DNA of 64,000 nucleotides from Galaxea fascicularis (Eukaryota > Cnidaria > Anthozoa > Scleractinia > Euphylliidae). Both the position numbers and the translations under genes were made by a program. The DNA is taken from contig OX419341.1 in assembly GCA_948470475.1 (NCBI GenBank), positions 28,861,900 through 28,925,899 on the forward strand, written 5' to 3'. This document shows, piece after piece, positions 12,619 through 24,500 of this stretch. The notes below the pieces were generated by a model, which saw only the letters and a list, made by a program, of their open reading frames with translations, made no database searches and was not told the DNA's origin. Every line of letters begins with the position of its first letter. The stretch's first letter is position 1.

Positions 12619-13813
12619 GGCCCAAATGTTGCAGCTGGTGTTCAACAAATGTTGAACAGTGTATCATGTGATGTTGAACGAAATATGCCCTCGTTGAACG
12701 GAATAGGCATAGATGCCAAGTCTCCAGTTTTCGGCTGGACACTCCAGCTTTCAGACTCAATCTCCAGCTCTCCAGCCGAGCAAGCAAAATCTCCAGCTGA
12801 GCTAGGGTTAACAAATTTTGTAATACATATATGATATAAAATTATTGTTCCACAAACGTAAAACTGTTCATGATCTGAGAAATCGTGAAATTGACGAGAA
12901 ATCAGTGGCAAATTGACGAGAAATCAAGAAATTCTAGACCCCAGAGACCAATTTCTTGTCACTGCTCGTGTTTGTTTACCCAAAGTGACCTGGGTTCGAC
13001 TTAAAAATTTATATGGGAGGGTGGGGGGTGGGAGAGGCATGCCCCCGGACCCTCCCAGAAAAGTTCGCGCCTTTGGCGCTCACTCAAATTAGGCGCTCCA
13101 TTAATGCACCAGTCAATTGAAACCCCCACCCCCCAGGTCCCGGGGAAGGGTGGGGGAAAATAGGGGCATCGAATCACTTTTGAACAACAAGCTGTCCCCT
13201 GGGGGTGGTGCATTTGACTGTTTTCGACCGCGGTTCCCGTCCCCACCTCGGGCAAGAGTGGAACTGGGCACTAGTACTTCACATGGAACTTCCAAGATGG
13301 CGGAAGGCGAAAGAAAGGTACGTAACAGTGGTTTGAATCCACGCATATCATGCTTTTACTTTACCATCCACTGCAATTGATATTCAATCTGAATCAAGTA
13401 ATTTGTTTTCTATTGTTTGGATGTATTATTTACATTTAATTTCCATTGAAATTCAAATGGTATGCATGGGTAATGATGCGGAAAGGTCAGGTCATGAGCT
13501 GTTCTCTTCTTTGATTTCCTAGTAGTATCAGCTTTCTTGCCCCAGGGGTAGTGGCGTTTGATCTGAACTCCAGCCTCAGGGGGTAGGGATATTGATGCCT
13601 TTTGACCAGAGCCTATGTCAAATCCCCCACCCTTCCCCGGGACCTGGGGGGTGGGGGTTTCAATTGACTGGTGCATAAATCTCCAGCGAGCCTCTCTCGA
13701 CAACTTGGCATCTATGAATAGGGCCAAGCTCTATTTTCGTTCAACACCTTTCAACAACATTTGTTGCTCAACAAATGTTGAACCGTGTATCATTCGCTTA
13801 AAAGGGCCCAATA
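12619..13813. repeat. Nested palindromic element, about 1.2 kb
   Basis: The outer arms (12619-12720 and 13704-13813) are imperfect inverted repeats containing GTTCAACAAATGTTGAAC and CATAGATGCCAAG / CTTGGCATCTATG. Inside them, 13105-13157 and 13622-13675 form a second, C/G-rich inverted pair of about 53 bp. Between the inner arms lies a single YY1-like AAGATGGCGGAAG box (13294) followed by a GTACGT donor-like site. No transposase is visible. A non-autonomous transposon with another element inserted inside it is the likeliest explanation. Confidence 0.6.
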
Positions 13814-14305
13814 AGCTTATTCCCACAATGTGGAAGGGACTCCTGTTTTCCCTTCAAGGACTTTCCTGTAAATGGGCTTACTTATCCTCCGAGGGGGCTC
13901 AGTAACCAAGCAAAAAGGCAGTTTTTCCCATACGAGACTTATGTACGTCCAGATGTAAACTAATTATGTAGGCGGTTTGAATATCACACGTCGTCTAATC
14001 AGGTTGGAATACAATAGAAATTCGCCCTAAAAATCGACCTGAAAGCTGAAAAAATACACAGGGAACCTTTCATCTGATCGCTTCGAAACAAAATATGTAA
14101 TATGTGAGAAGCAAATGTTGTAAAATATAAGAAAACTCACCTCGATCTATTCCCAAACAACTTCGAAGAGATCGATGACACGAGGAAGCCGAAATCTTCG
14201 TTTGTCATCGGATTCTCCTGGCAAATACGGAGTTTTCCCGAGAGACTACAAGTCGGATATTTATGTGTGCTGGTTGGCTCCGAAGTGTAATACTTGCTTA
14301 CCTTC

Positions 14306-14483
14306 CTCTCTCCTCCGCGGAGGCTCCTGCTGACAATAATAAATTAATAAGCGCGCGGGCGACGATGGGAAGAGGTAAAAAGCGGGAGCCTCGAGCTCTC
14401 GACCCAGGTGTAAACGTGTGCTTTCATTTTCCTTCTCCCCAGCCTCCCAACGACACAAAAAGAGACCTCTGCGGACGAGAGAG
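14306..14483. repeat. Mutator-like MITE with 9-bp target duplication (178 bp)
   Basis: The ends are CTCTCTCCTCCGC at left and GCGGACGAGAGAG at right (one mismatch). The direct repeat CTTACCTTC flanks both sides (14297-14305 and 14484-14492). A 9-bp target duplication is typical of Mutator-like elements. The same termini bound the 592-bp element at 20218-20809. Confidence 0.72.
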
Positions 14484-14557
14484 CTTACCTTCGGAAATCT
14501 CACAAGATGGCAATGGAGACTGCTGCGCAAGCGCAGTAGTCACACAACTGAAGGAGC

Positions 14558-14606
14558 GGATTCAGAGCCACCTTAAATTTTCGAACATTAATGTGGCTCT
14601 GAATCC
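14558..14606. repeat. 14-bp-arm hairpin
   Basis: Perfect inverted repeat GGATTCAGAGCCAC ... GTGGCTCTGAATCC with a 21-bp loop. Function unknown; it may be a remnant of a foldback element. Confidence 0.7.
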
Positions 14607-15157
14607 CCTCTTACAATTTTTTTTTCAAACTATGAAAAATAGTATCTTGATCATCAAAGCGCAAGAGCTGGAAAGTGTTGGAAACCACCCTAAATACCTG
14701 AGAGCCTGGAACTAACTCACATTCCTGCAGGCGTGCGTGCGTTCTCTCAAAACTCCGAAAAATGTTTTTGGCGCGAGAAGTATTTTTTCAAGTCGGTTTT
14801 CTGTCTACTGGTACAAGCATTTGAGGCAAAGTATCATTCTTTCTGATAGTCTTAACTTAAAAATTTAGAAATCGACGTTCTAGCAATGAACTTGGAGCTC
14901 GTAAGATAGTTTTTCGGGCCTGAAATGTTTTCGGGTGTTTTGAGATTCCCAACACACTTCTGGTCACGCTTACACAGGTCACTCCCTTGACCCGCACACT
15001 TATCATGCAAATACATCATATTCGGATCGTTTCTTTTTATATAGTTCAGTTTTCGATGGACTCCCAAGCTTTTAAGTGTTGTTTAGGATAGAAACAACCG
15101 TGAGCTCCTTACCTGTACATTTCTTGGAAACATGTGTTATTCAAACGTGACTTGTCG

Positions 15158-15177
15158 TTATGTAAGTGTTTCACGTG
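15158..15177 (+). promoter_or_regulatory. D-box plus E-box pair upstream of cryptochrome gene A
   Basis: TTATGTAA (15158-15165) matches the PAR-bZIP D-box consensus TTAYGTAA. CACGTG (15172-15177), the canonical clock E-box, follows after 6 bp. The pair lies about 345 bp before the start codon of gene A. In fish, closely spaced D- and E-boxes form light-responsive modules of clock genes, and D-boxes drive light induction of cry and (6-4) photolyase genes. Function here is inferred from motif identity and position only. Confidence 0.5.
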
Positions 15178-15227
15178 TTTCCTGACACGCTATGCAAAAG
15201 ATCACATTTTCGGTTGTTGAATTTTGT

Positions 15228-15271
15228 CCAATCACAAACGTCGAACAATCCGTCTGAGACTCTTGTCCAAT
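15228..15271 (+). promoter_or_regulatory. Two CCAAT boxes
   Basis: TTGTCCAATCACA occurs twice, with CCAAT at 15228-15232 and 15267-15271, 39 bp apart. Both are in the classic NF-Y context (CCAATCA) and lie about 200-240 bp before the TATA box of gene A. Confidence 0.5.
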
Positions 15272-15467
15272 CACACATTTTGTTTCACGACACAATTCTG
15301 CCGTCACGTTTGATGTGGTTTTAACCAACAGACAGAGGAAGGAACCGATCTCATGATGTACCTTTCATCCTTGTTGCAGTGTTGAGGTTATTGAATTTGG
15401 TCTTCAGTGGCACGGATGTCGTACGTTTGATAGCTTTGCCGGCGTCATCGAAACTGTGAATTGAAGT

Positions 15468-15474
15468 TATAAAT
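15468..15474 (+). promoter_or_regulatory. TATA box of cryptochrome gene A
   Basis: TATAAAT followed by ATATGG, 47 bp before the ATG. With a normal TATA-to-start distance of about 30 bp, the 5' UTR would be only about 20 nt. A first exon further upstream cannot be excluded. Confidence 0.45.
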
Positions 15475-15520
15475 ATATGGTATATCCGAAACGACGAGAA
15501 GAATCGCTCGTACAGTAAAC

Positions 15521-18500
15521 ATGGAGGTGAACTCGATTCACTGGTTCAGGAAGGGTTTGCGTTTACACGACAATCCTGCACTTCGCCAGGCAATAGAAGG
15601 CAGTGCTACTTTTAGAGGAGTGTTTTTCCTTGATGTTGACTCGCTGAATGAAATCAACATTTCCAGAAATAAGTGGCGTTTCCTGTTGGATTGCCTTATT
15701 GATCTGGATTCGAATCTTCAAAAGTTGAACTCACGGCTCTTTATAGTGAAAGGGCAACCGATTGATGTCTTTCCGAAACTGATTAAAAAGTGGAACATTA
15801 AGAGAGTTTCTTTTGAATACGATGGAGAACCTTTCCCTCGAAGACGAGACAAATCTGTTCAGCGTTTGCTGGAATCTGAGGGAGTGGAGGTTTTGGTTTC
15901 TTCATCGCATACTCTTTATGACATTGACAGGTGAGAAATTCTAAGTTTGTAAGCTTTATTGCAGTTAAGTCTCGTCACTTTTTTCCAGAAGGCCTACTTC
16001 CATATTTTTCGTTTAATTTCATATTTTGATTTTAAATAATGAAGCTGCCTATTGCTTCACCTACATTTATTTCAGTCGACACAGTAGAAAGTCCAGAACG
16101 TTCATGAAGATAGCTGTACTTATGCAACTCAAAACCAACTGCTGTGACTCATTTCCTAATCTTGTATTCTTATGCAACTGATGCCTTCTTCATTCTCTTC
16201 AAGCTGTGTTAGATCAGCAAGTTACAGTCGACTATATATTATTGTGATTCTTTTTGGCACACAGACAACCATGAGCTTATTCCAAGAGTTTTTATGAATA
16301 TGAAATTTAATCCAATAATTTCGATTATCGCTTTCACATGCCGACAATAATGTGATTACATTGTTAAACCCCGCCTTTTGGAATTTTTGTGTATTTCTAA
16401 CATTCTCGGTGGCTACTTGGACTATGAAAGTAAGTTAAAACCAGCAACTTGATAAGAGAGTTTCAGATGCAAAGGCAGCAGTATAACAGTGGAGCCAATA
16501 GTCCTTTTGATGACCAATTTAAATGATACCCACGAATGTAATCCCTTGGTCAGTTCCCAACCCTACCAACTTTCAAGAAGTGTCACCTTCCTACCTGCCA
16601 GGGGATTTTTCGGTGTGAAAAGTATGGTAGCAACGTCCGGTACTTTATTATCTGAGGTGCGACGTCCGCTTGGTTAACCTATGAATCAGGCACTTAAAAA
16701 TGTTACCGTTAACTCTGACCTTTCTGTTGGAATTTCTTTCAAGAATAAGACAGAGCAGGGCAAGATTTCAGTACAGCTCCCCACAGTAATAATTGTACAG
16801 GGAGTTTGTGACTCGCACTCTATCTTTGTTGGAACAACGTTAGGGCCTGGCTACATTGTTTCTCTGGGATTGCTGTTCAGGCCCCGGTTGCTCAAACGTT
16901 GGATAGCGCTATCCACCGGATAAATCACTATCCAGGGGTTAAGTATTGGGAAAGCTAATTGCACTATCCACTCGATAGATATTTATCTGGCCCCAGTTGC
17001 TCAAATGTTGGATAGCGCTATCCACCGGATAAATCACTATTCAGTGGATAGGTAATGGGAAAGCTAATTGCACTATCCACTGGATAGATATTTATCCGGT
17101 GGATAGCGCAATCCAGTCTTTGAACAACCGGGGCCTGGTGGATAGCGCTATACAGCCTTTGAACAACCGGGGCCAGGTGGCTAAACTAGGAAACATTAAA
17201 CGTTTTGTTTTGCAAGCAGAATTTGTGTCTGGGAAGCAAAAATGTTTTTGACCTGATTCAAAAACATTTTTTGCAGCTAAGAAACAAGAATTGTGTCCGC
17301 AACAATCTTGAGCAGCCAAATGGCTGTTTCTGCCAGTACATAAACAGAAGTTAACATTTAGCTCAACTGACTATTATTTTTTCTGTGAGCGTTTTTTCCT
17401 TGTACTTTGTATCGTTACATGACACCACTATTTTTGGCAGCCAGTTATGTTAATTATTAGCACGTGCAAGCTACGCATTGACCAACAGTATTAGCCTGTC
17501 TTGTGGGCCAATCACGTTCACCTTGATTACCACCTAGTTAATTGCATGAACACAAGTTATTCCTCACATCTTCCAGTGACAGTGAAAGGTGTTTTTTCAA
17601 TAGTTTTTACCCCACCCACCCACCACATGTTTTTTTCCACTCTGTTGCATAGCATATCAAGAGCTTAATGATGTTTGATTTACGGTTTGGAACTGTTGGG
17701 TTGTTTGTCATTAAACGGTTGAGGGGGCAAGTGTTGCTGGTGCCAACCCTTCAGTGTCACACTGAAGTGATGCAGGGGCTGTTTAGCTTGGTTGAGTAAC
17801 AGTGGCCACGACCACTTCCCCTCGCTGATCTACCCTCTAGCAACTTGGCAAGGGGACACGCTGCTGGCAGCAGCTGTTTCTCCGTGGCAACCATCTCACG
17901 CTCTTCCATGCCACCCACTGACACTAACCTAGCTCCCTTGACTGGCCTTGCATGCGGCAGGCAGCGCTTGTGTCCTGGACAACACTTGGCTTCTCCCCAG
18001 CCTTTTCTTCCATGCTCATGTTGTCTATTCTATTGTGCATGAACATTAACTGGGAAACATTTGCACCCATAACAATGTTTCTGCAACAGTGTTTCCTAGT
18101 TTAGCCTGACCCTTATGATAACAGTAATGCATGGAGCTGTCTGATCTTTCCAAAAGCATTATTGGGAAGGTGTGAAAAGACATCAAGCTGTGTTCAGGAC
18201 AATGTTGCTGTAACTTTCTAACTTTATGCTGTATCATCTTTGCCTTACATTTAATTAGGTGAATAGTCTGTTCTATTGTGAATTGCTCGAGTTAGTTCCT
18301 CATTACTGTTTTCACAGAGTTATTGAATTCAACCATGGAAACATTCCAATCACTTTCAAACAATTTGAAAGTGTTGTAAATCGCTTGGAAAGTCCTGAAA
18401 GCTGTGCACCAGTTGTGGACAAGGATTTTTTTGGAACTTGTGTGACTCCCATCGATAAAAATCATGATGAAATCTATGGAGTTCCCTCTTATGCTGCACT

Positions 18501-21500
18501 TGAATTGGATGAAGAGGAACACGAGCGTGGAGAATGGGTTGGTGGGGAGACAGAAGCACTAAGAAGACTTAAACTTTTAGAGAAAGAGGTTAGCATCTAG
18601 GCATTTCTTGTTTGCATGGTGACCATAAACTGTTTACAGAAGACTGGTATGGCTGTATTCCATTCCGTTGTGACATAGATGTAGTAGATGGCTGCAGCCA
18701 GCGATGCCATCAGAGGTCATAACCTGGTCCAATGGCTTTAATGGGACCTTGATGTTTGTGTTGAGCTTGACTTTTGTAGGTTCAAAAAATTGTTATAGGT
18801 CCTTTCAACATTCAGGCTTATGGGAATCAAATCAGTGTACTGTGGTTTGTTGCTTTAGGTATTTTTCCATCCTTTGGAACCAAAAACAATAGTAACCCGA
18901 TACTGGGTAAGCTGAGCTATGTGACACTTGCCTCAGATCATGTGAATTTCATGTTTCTTTCTGTATTGGTAATTAATTAATTGATGTCCGATCTCACCAC
19001 ACACAGAAGAATTGTAAAGTGACACATGTGTTGTCAGTATGGTGAGACCTTAACTTTACCTGTACCTCTACCTTAAAACTCATCGCCAATTGATGAGCCT
19101 GGAAACTGGAGCCATAGAGGTGGGTTGGGATCCTAAGAAATTCAGGCACAGCAGGGAGGTAACCATAGCAACCCTGTGAGCAGGAACCACCATTGCATTA
19201 AAAAGAAATTCAGTGGAATGCTTACCATTTAACTTGCCAACCTTAACCACTACCCAGGGGAGGGAATGGGACCAGAACTTGCAAAAAATTCACTCAAAGA
19301 ACTAACCATTCCGTATTAATCTGCAAAGATTCGTAGCGGCTGAATGCTGGCAGCATTGGCTCGAGTTTAACCTTGCCTAAATTGTATTTAGCCACATCCT
19401 AATACAGAGAGCTATTGCTTTTCTTAAGAGTTTAAAATATCAATGTTTACCAAATAGCATTTTTTTTATGAGGACCCCAGTGATCATTTTAACGTAAACA
19501 TCAAGGACTGACCGTGACATCTGTCACTTGATTGAGATGCTGAGGGTTTTATCTGGTATTTAGTTGTAATATGACTATATTTGCAAGAAGTGCATTTTCG
19601 CTTAGTGTTTAAGTGTAAACAGGTGTGGGAGATATTCAAATTCAGCTGAGAAAACCCTGTTACTTTACCACTTTTTCAAATTCAGGTAGCTGAATCAAAG
19701 CCAGAGAGTACACAGAAAAGCAAAGATTCACCTTTTCCAAAGTCTTCCAAGTTGAGCCCATACCTGAGGTTTGGTTGCCTATCAGTGAGGCACTTGTTCC
19801 ACAGAATGAATCAGGTGTATGAGGAGGTTAGTGGCACCTTGTTTTGATTCTTGAAAGGGTAAGGAGTAAAAAGCAATAATAGAATAGGGCAACACACCAA
19901 TAACTATTGGACTGCCCATATTGTATAATGGATTTGCCACTGAAAAACTTATGACACAAAATATAAGATAATTATATTGACTTGTTGGAAATTGTACTTG
20001 GCAGTGAACACTGGCAGGGAGGTTCAAAGCGTAGGCATCATGCCAAGTGGGAAAATTGACATGCACACACTAGCTAAAGTCATGTCTCGGAAATTACACC
20101 ATTACCATCATTAATAATCATTATCATGTGTGATTCACATTTACATTGTCGAGCCCGCAGACCATAGTGGGACACTTTGTATAAAGAACCTAGATAAACA
20201 ACCTAGCTCACCAGGGGCTCTCTCCTCCGCAGAGGCTGAAGGTTTTTTTTTGGGAGGATCCACCGAGTAATGTAAGTGCAGGCACAGGTTTACAGGCGAC
20301 GGCGGAAAGCGCGGGAGCCTCTGCCAGATACCACGCCCAAGATGGCTGCCATCCGGGGGGAGATTGCAATACTGGTTTATTTGAATTCAGATTTACCATC
20401 AAGAGACAGCTCCTGAAGAGAACAGTCAAGCTCCGAATCCTCCGCCATATTCTTCCAAGAGAAAAAAGAAAAAGACATCATACAAGATCACCCCCCACGG
20501 GCTTCAGGGGGTCCTTCGAAGTACAACACTTTTGCTTCGTTTCTTGGAAATTATTGAATTAGACCTCAAAAAAACTAATGCAAACTGTAGCGAAATAATT
20601 AGCAATGGGTTTCTGTGAGTTTCAAGCTGTCAAGTTTACCCAACGCTGAGAAATCTATCGATGTACGAGAAAACGACAAGGATGTACGAGAAGTCGACGT
20701 ACATCTGGCAGAGGTTCTCCGCACGATCGATCCATTCGACTTTGCTCCTGCACTAACATCTTACAGCGGATTTATATAATGAACATTAGAACCTCTGCGG
20801 AGGAGAGAGCACCAGGGGCTCCTGTAGCTCAGTGGTTAGAGCATTGGACCGGTGTTAAGGAGGTTGTAGGTTCGATTCCTGCCTGGGACTCTGATTTCTT
20901 TTCAGTTGTCCTTTTGCCCGTTGCCAAGCAACTAGCATATCATCATTCTCACGGGCATATTACACCATTACCATCATTAATAATCATTATCATGTCTTGG
21001 AAATATTCCTTGTTCAAGATGTTGAGAAGTTATTCAAATTGTAATGCAAGGTCACTAGTGTATTTTGCTCATTATGTTAAAGAGAGCATGCAGATGTACT
21101 GACTCATACAGTTAGCTTCTGTACCTGACCTTTTGTGCAGCTTGGAGATAACCAAATAATTCAGACTCTAGGCAATTAATATGTGTGTGTGTGCATATGT
21201 TTTGTTATGCTTAAAGATTACAAACCATTTGTGCATTTAGTATTTTTTCCATGAGTTTGGTTTGTGGAATTGTTTATGGAAACAAGGTTTTCAAACCTGA
21301 ATGTGAATTTGTGGTGTCACAGAACGAAAAAAAAGAGCCATAACCAAGCCATTAACCCTTTGATTGTAAGGAGAAGTTACATATTAATCAGTCATGACAG
21401 TGAAAGGGTTAATGAACTATCAGTATATCAACAATTAGAAGACAAGAAACAAGCTCAGGCCCTTCTGCATATAAATGAAGCCTGCAAACAACAGTTGGTC

Positions 21501-24500
21501 ATTGGACAAATGTCCAGTAAATTTTAAGTTTTGATAGGCGAAAGCTTAGCCTAGTTGGACACTCTGGGGATTTCTGGCCAGACTGTTCTCTTGTCTGGCC
21601 AAAACTTAACCCTGGCCTGACAAATGACCAGCTTATGGACAACAATTATTTGCAGGCTTGTAAGTTGATGTGCATCTGCTCATCTTAGGCTTCTTTTTGT
21701 GTTTTTACATGATTTAGTTTCCTTATCCTTGAGTTGCATTGTAATCATGAGAGCTCAGGTTGCACTTTCCATCTTGTTACCATCAGTCCAGTGGTTAGAC
21801 AGGTCCTTGCACACATCCCAATGATATCATTGTTTGCAGCCATTATGGACATATTATCTAATGCATTTTGTAATTAAATCATAGGTGCACAGCAAGCCTG
21901 CTCCTCTTGCAGTTCACCTGCCACTTTTGTGGCGAGAATTCTTTTTTGTTGTGGCCAGTAGGCATCCCAATTTTGACAAGATGAAGGATAACTCCCTTTG
22001 TTTGCAATTTCCATGGGAGGAACAGGCTGACAAGCTGGAACAATTCAGGCAGGTTAGTTAAGATACTGAACAGTGATTAACAAGGAGTGTAAGTTTGAGT
22101 GTCTGATTATAGGAACAGAGTAGGTAAAAATGGCAGAGGCTGGATCTCCTTTTTTTTTTTCAACCTTATTCTTACTGACATTTCATATATAATTTGTAGT
22201 GAGGAAAGTGATTGATGTCAACTTTTAGAGCATTATTCAATCAATACATAAACTGCAAGGAATCTTTCTTCTCCTAAATCTAAAGTGTGCATTGGATCTG
22301 CTGCAAGGAACGTGGTAGACGGGGAAAAGAGTCTGCAGCCCCCAAGCTGTTTCTTCTGATTTTTGGCCCTTGACCCTTTTTCAATGATGGTTGCAGCATT
22401 GCCTGAATTAGGAATTGGGTCTTCATGGAACTAACAAAGTAAATTCAAAACATTCCCAGGGTCCAATCTTGAGCGTACCATTGAGGGATTGGCGTGGTTT
22501 GAGCAGTTGTCCTCTTGAAATATTATTCCTTTTTTTTTTTTTTTTAGCCATTATGGTACACTTCATGTTTTTTGAGTAAAAGAAATTTAATTGTTCTAGT
22601 TAAAAGAGGCCAGTGTGGACTTGTTGTGGTTTACATTAACATTTTGTTCGAACCACTATGGTTTATGTTTTCCTTTGATTCAGTTTATGGTAACAAACTT
22701 GGCACAAAAATAAAAATAAAAATTAAACTGGTTCAAAAAATGTTAAACCCAAAACAAATTTAAACCAGACCCACTGTTAGTCAGTGTTTGTGGGAACAAG
22801 TATGAATTCCTGATTTATTAATAATTTTTGAGTAAGCACCTAAGACTGCAAGAACAGTGTTCCCCACCAGAATGAAATGTCCCCTTTAAAGTTGTAGACT
22901 GGGAAAAATTGCCCCACTTGATAGAGTCATAGGTCAGTCACTGCATTCCCTCCCAGGAAGAGGGGTTTTCATTGTTCACTTGTACAATTAATTTTGATAG
23001 AATATCTTAGTTTTTGTGTCCCTTGTATCCTAATAAATTATTTAGATTTTGGTTCTGAACAAGTTAGTCTTTTAATGAGCTATTTTATTCGATTGGTCAC
23101 AGGCTACTCTTGATTTTGTCTTATTATTCTGGCAGGGCAAGACTGGTTTCCCATGGATTGATGCCATCATGCGTCAACTGCTCACCGAAGGCTGGATCCC
23201 TGACCTTGCTCGGCGAGCCGTGGGTTGTTTCTTGACCAGAGGAGCTCTCTGGATTTGTTGGGAAGAGGGGTTTAAAGTAAGTCTTAGGTTCAGTGATTAA
23301 AGTGCAGAATAAAACTAAGTGAAAGCGGTTAGTACAGACGTGAACTTCAACACAGTTTTGAATTTAAGCCAGCTTACTTCCCATTAACACTACACTAACT
23401 GCAAACCAGGTTCACTACCCTACTGGACTAGATACGTCCAGATACATAGTGATGTGGAAATGTATTTTTTAGATATTCGAGAAGTATCAGCTGGATGCAG
23501 AATGGAGTTTAAATGCTGGTTGCTGGATGTGGTTGTCCTGCAGTGCATTCTTTGCAAAGCATCCCCAGTGGATGTGCCCTGTAGGCTTGGGAGAGCACTT
23601 GGACCCACATGGAAACTATGTCAGGTAACAAAATACAAATAGTTCATTTGAGGACAAGGGAAACATAGTGGGGAGTGGGGATCATGCAGTGGTGAGAGCA
23701 CTTGCCTCCTACCAGTGTGGCTCAGGTTTGATTCCCTGTGTTGGTGTCACATGTGGGTTGTGATGGTGTTGGTTGTTGTCCTTGTGCCACAAGGATTTTC
23801 TCAAGATACTCTGGTTTTCCCTACTCCTAAAAAACCTACATTTGCAAATTCCAATTCGATCGGAATAGTGTCCCCAGTTAGCACATTGTGTGTGAAATAC
23901 ATTGACACTTAAAATATGATTTATTTCAGGAAGCACTGCTCAGTAGGATTCTTGTAAATGGTCATTGACATACGGCATAATGTGTGTTTAAGTGTTGGGT
24001 AAACATTTGCATGGCTGTATGGAAGTACTGCATTTAAATTATTGTTACAGCTGTACATGTGACTTTCAGAATTGACTCTACAGGCTCAAGCATTGAATAA
24101 TGTTGTACTCCATATTAAACATCACTAAGAAGATGTTACACCCAGTACTTTTATTCTGTTGTTACGAAGCTCTTTGGAACCTCTAATCTCATTCCCATCA
24201 CATGGCACAAAGCTCTATTGTTTCAGAGATAGGGTCCATTGTGTTTTTTGTTTGTTTACATTGTGTTAATTGTTTTCTCAATCAATCCTGTGAGATGTTG
24301 TGAGAGCTTTGTGGTGGCCCCGTTTATTTCAATGAACACTGAAGCATAGCATAAACCCATAGTATTAAGTAACACTTTTTCCTATTTCATTTCAGGAAAT
24401 ATGTTCCTGAGTTAAAAGATCTTCCAGATGACTACATCTACGAACCATGGAAGGCACCACTTGATGTCCAAAGAAAAACAAACTGTATTGTTGGTGCAGA

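Noticed and set aside
13297..13317. A short coding first exon (ATG GCG GAA ... followed by GTACGT)
   Set aside because: Seven codons only, located in the middle of a transposon-like palindrome, with no downstream exon identified; the sequence also matches a YY1 site.
20818..20890. A tRNA gene on the plus strand
   Set aside because: A- and B-box motifs and a T-arm are present, but the acceptor stem does not pair and the anticodon arm is not credible. It is the head of a SINE.
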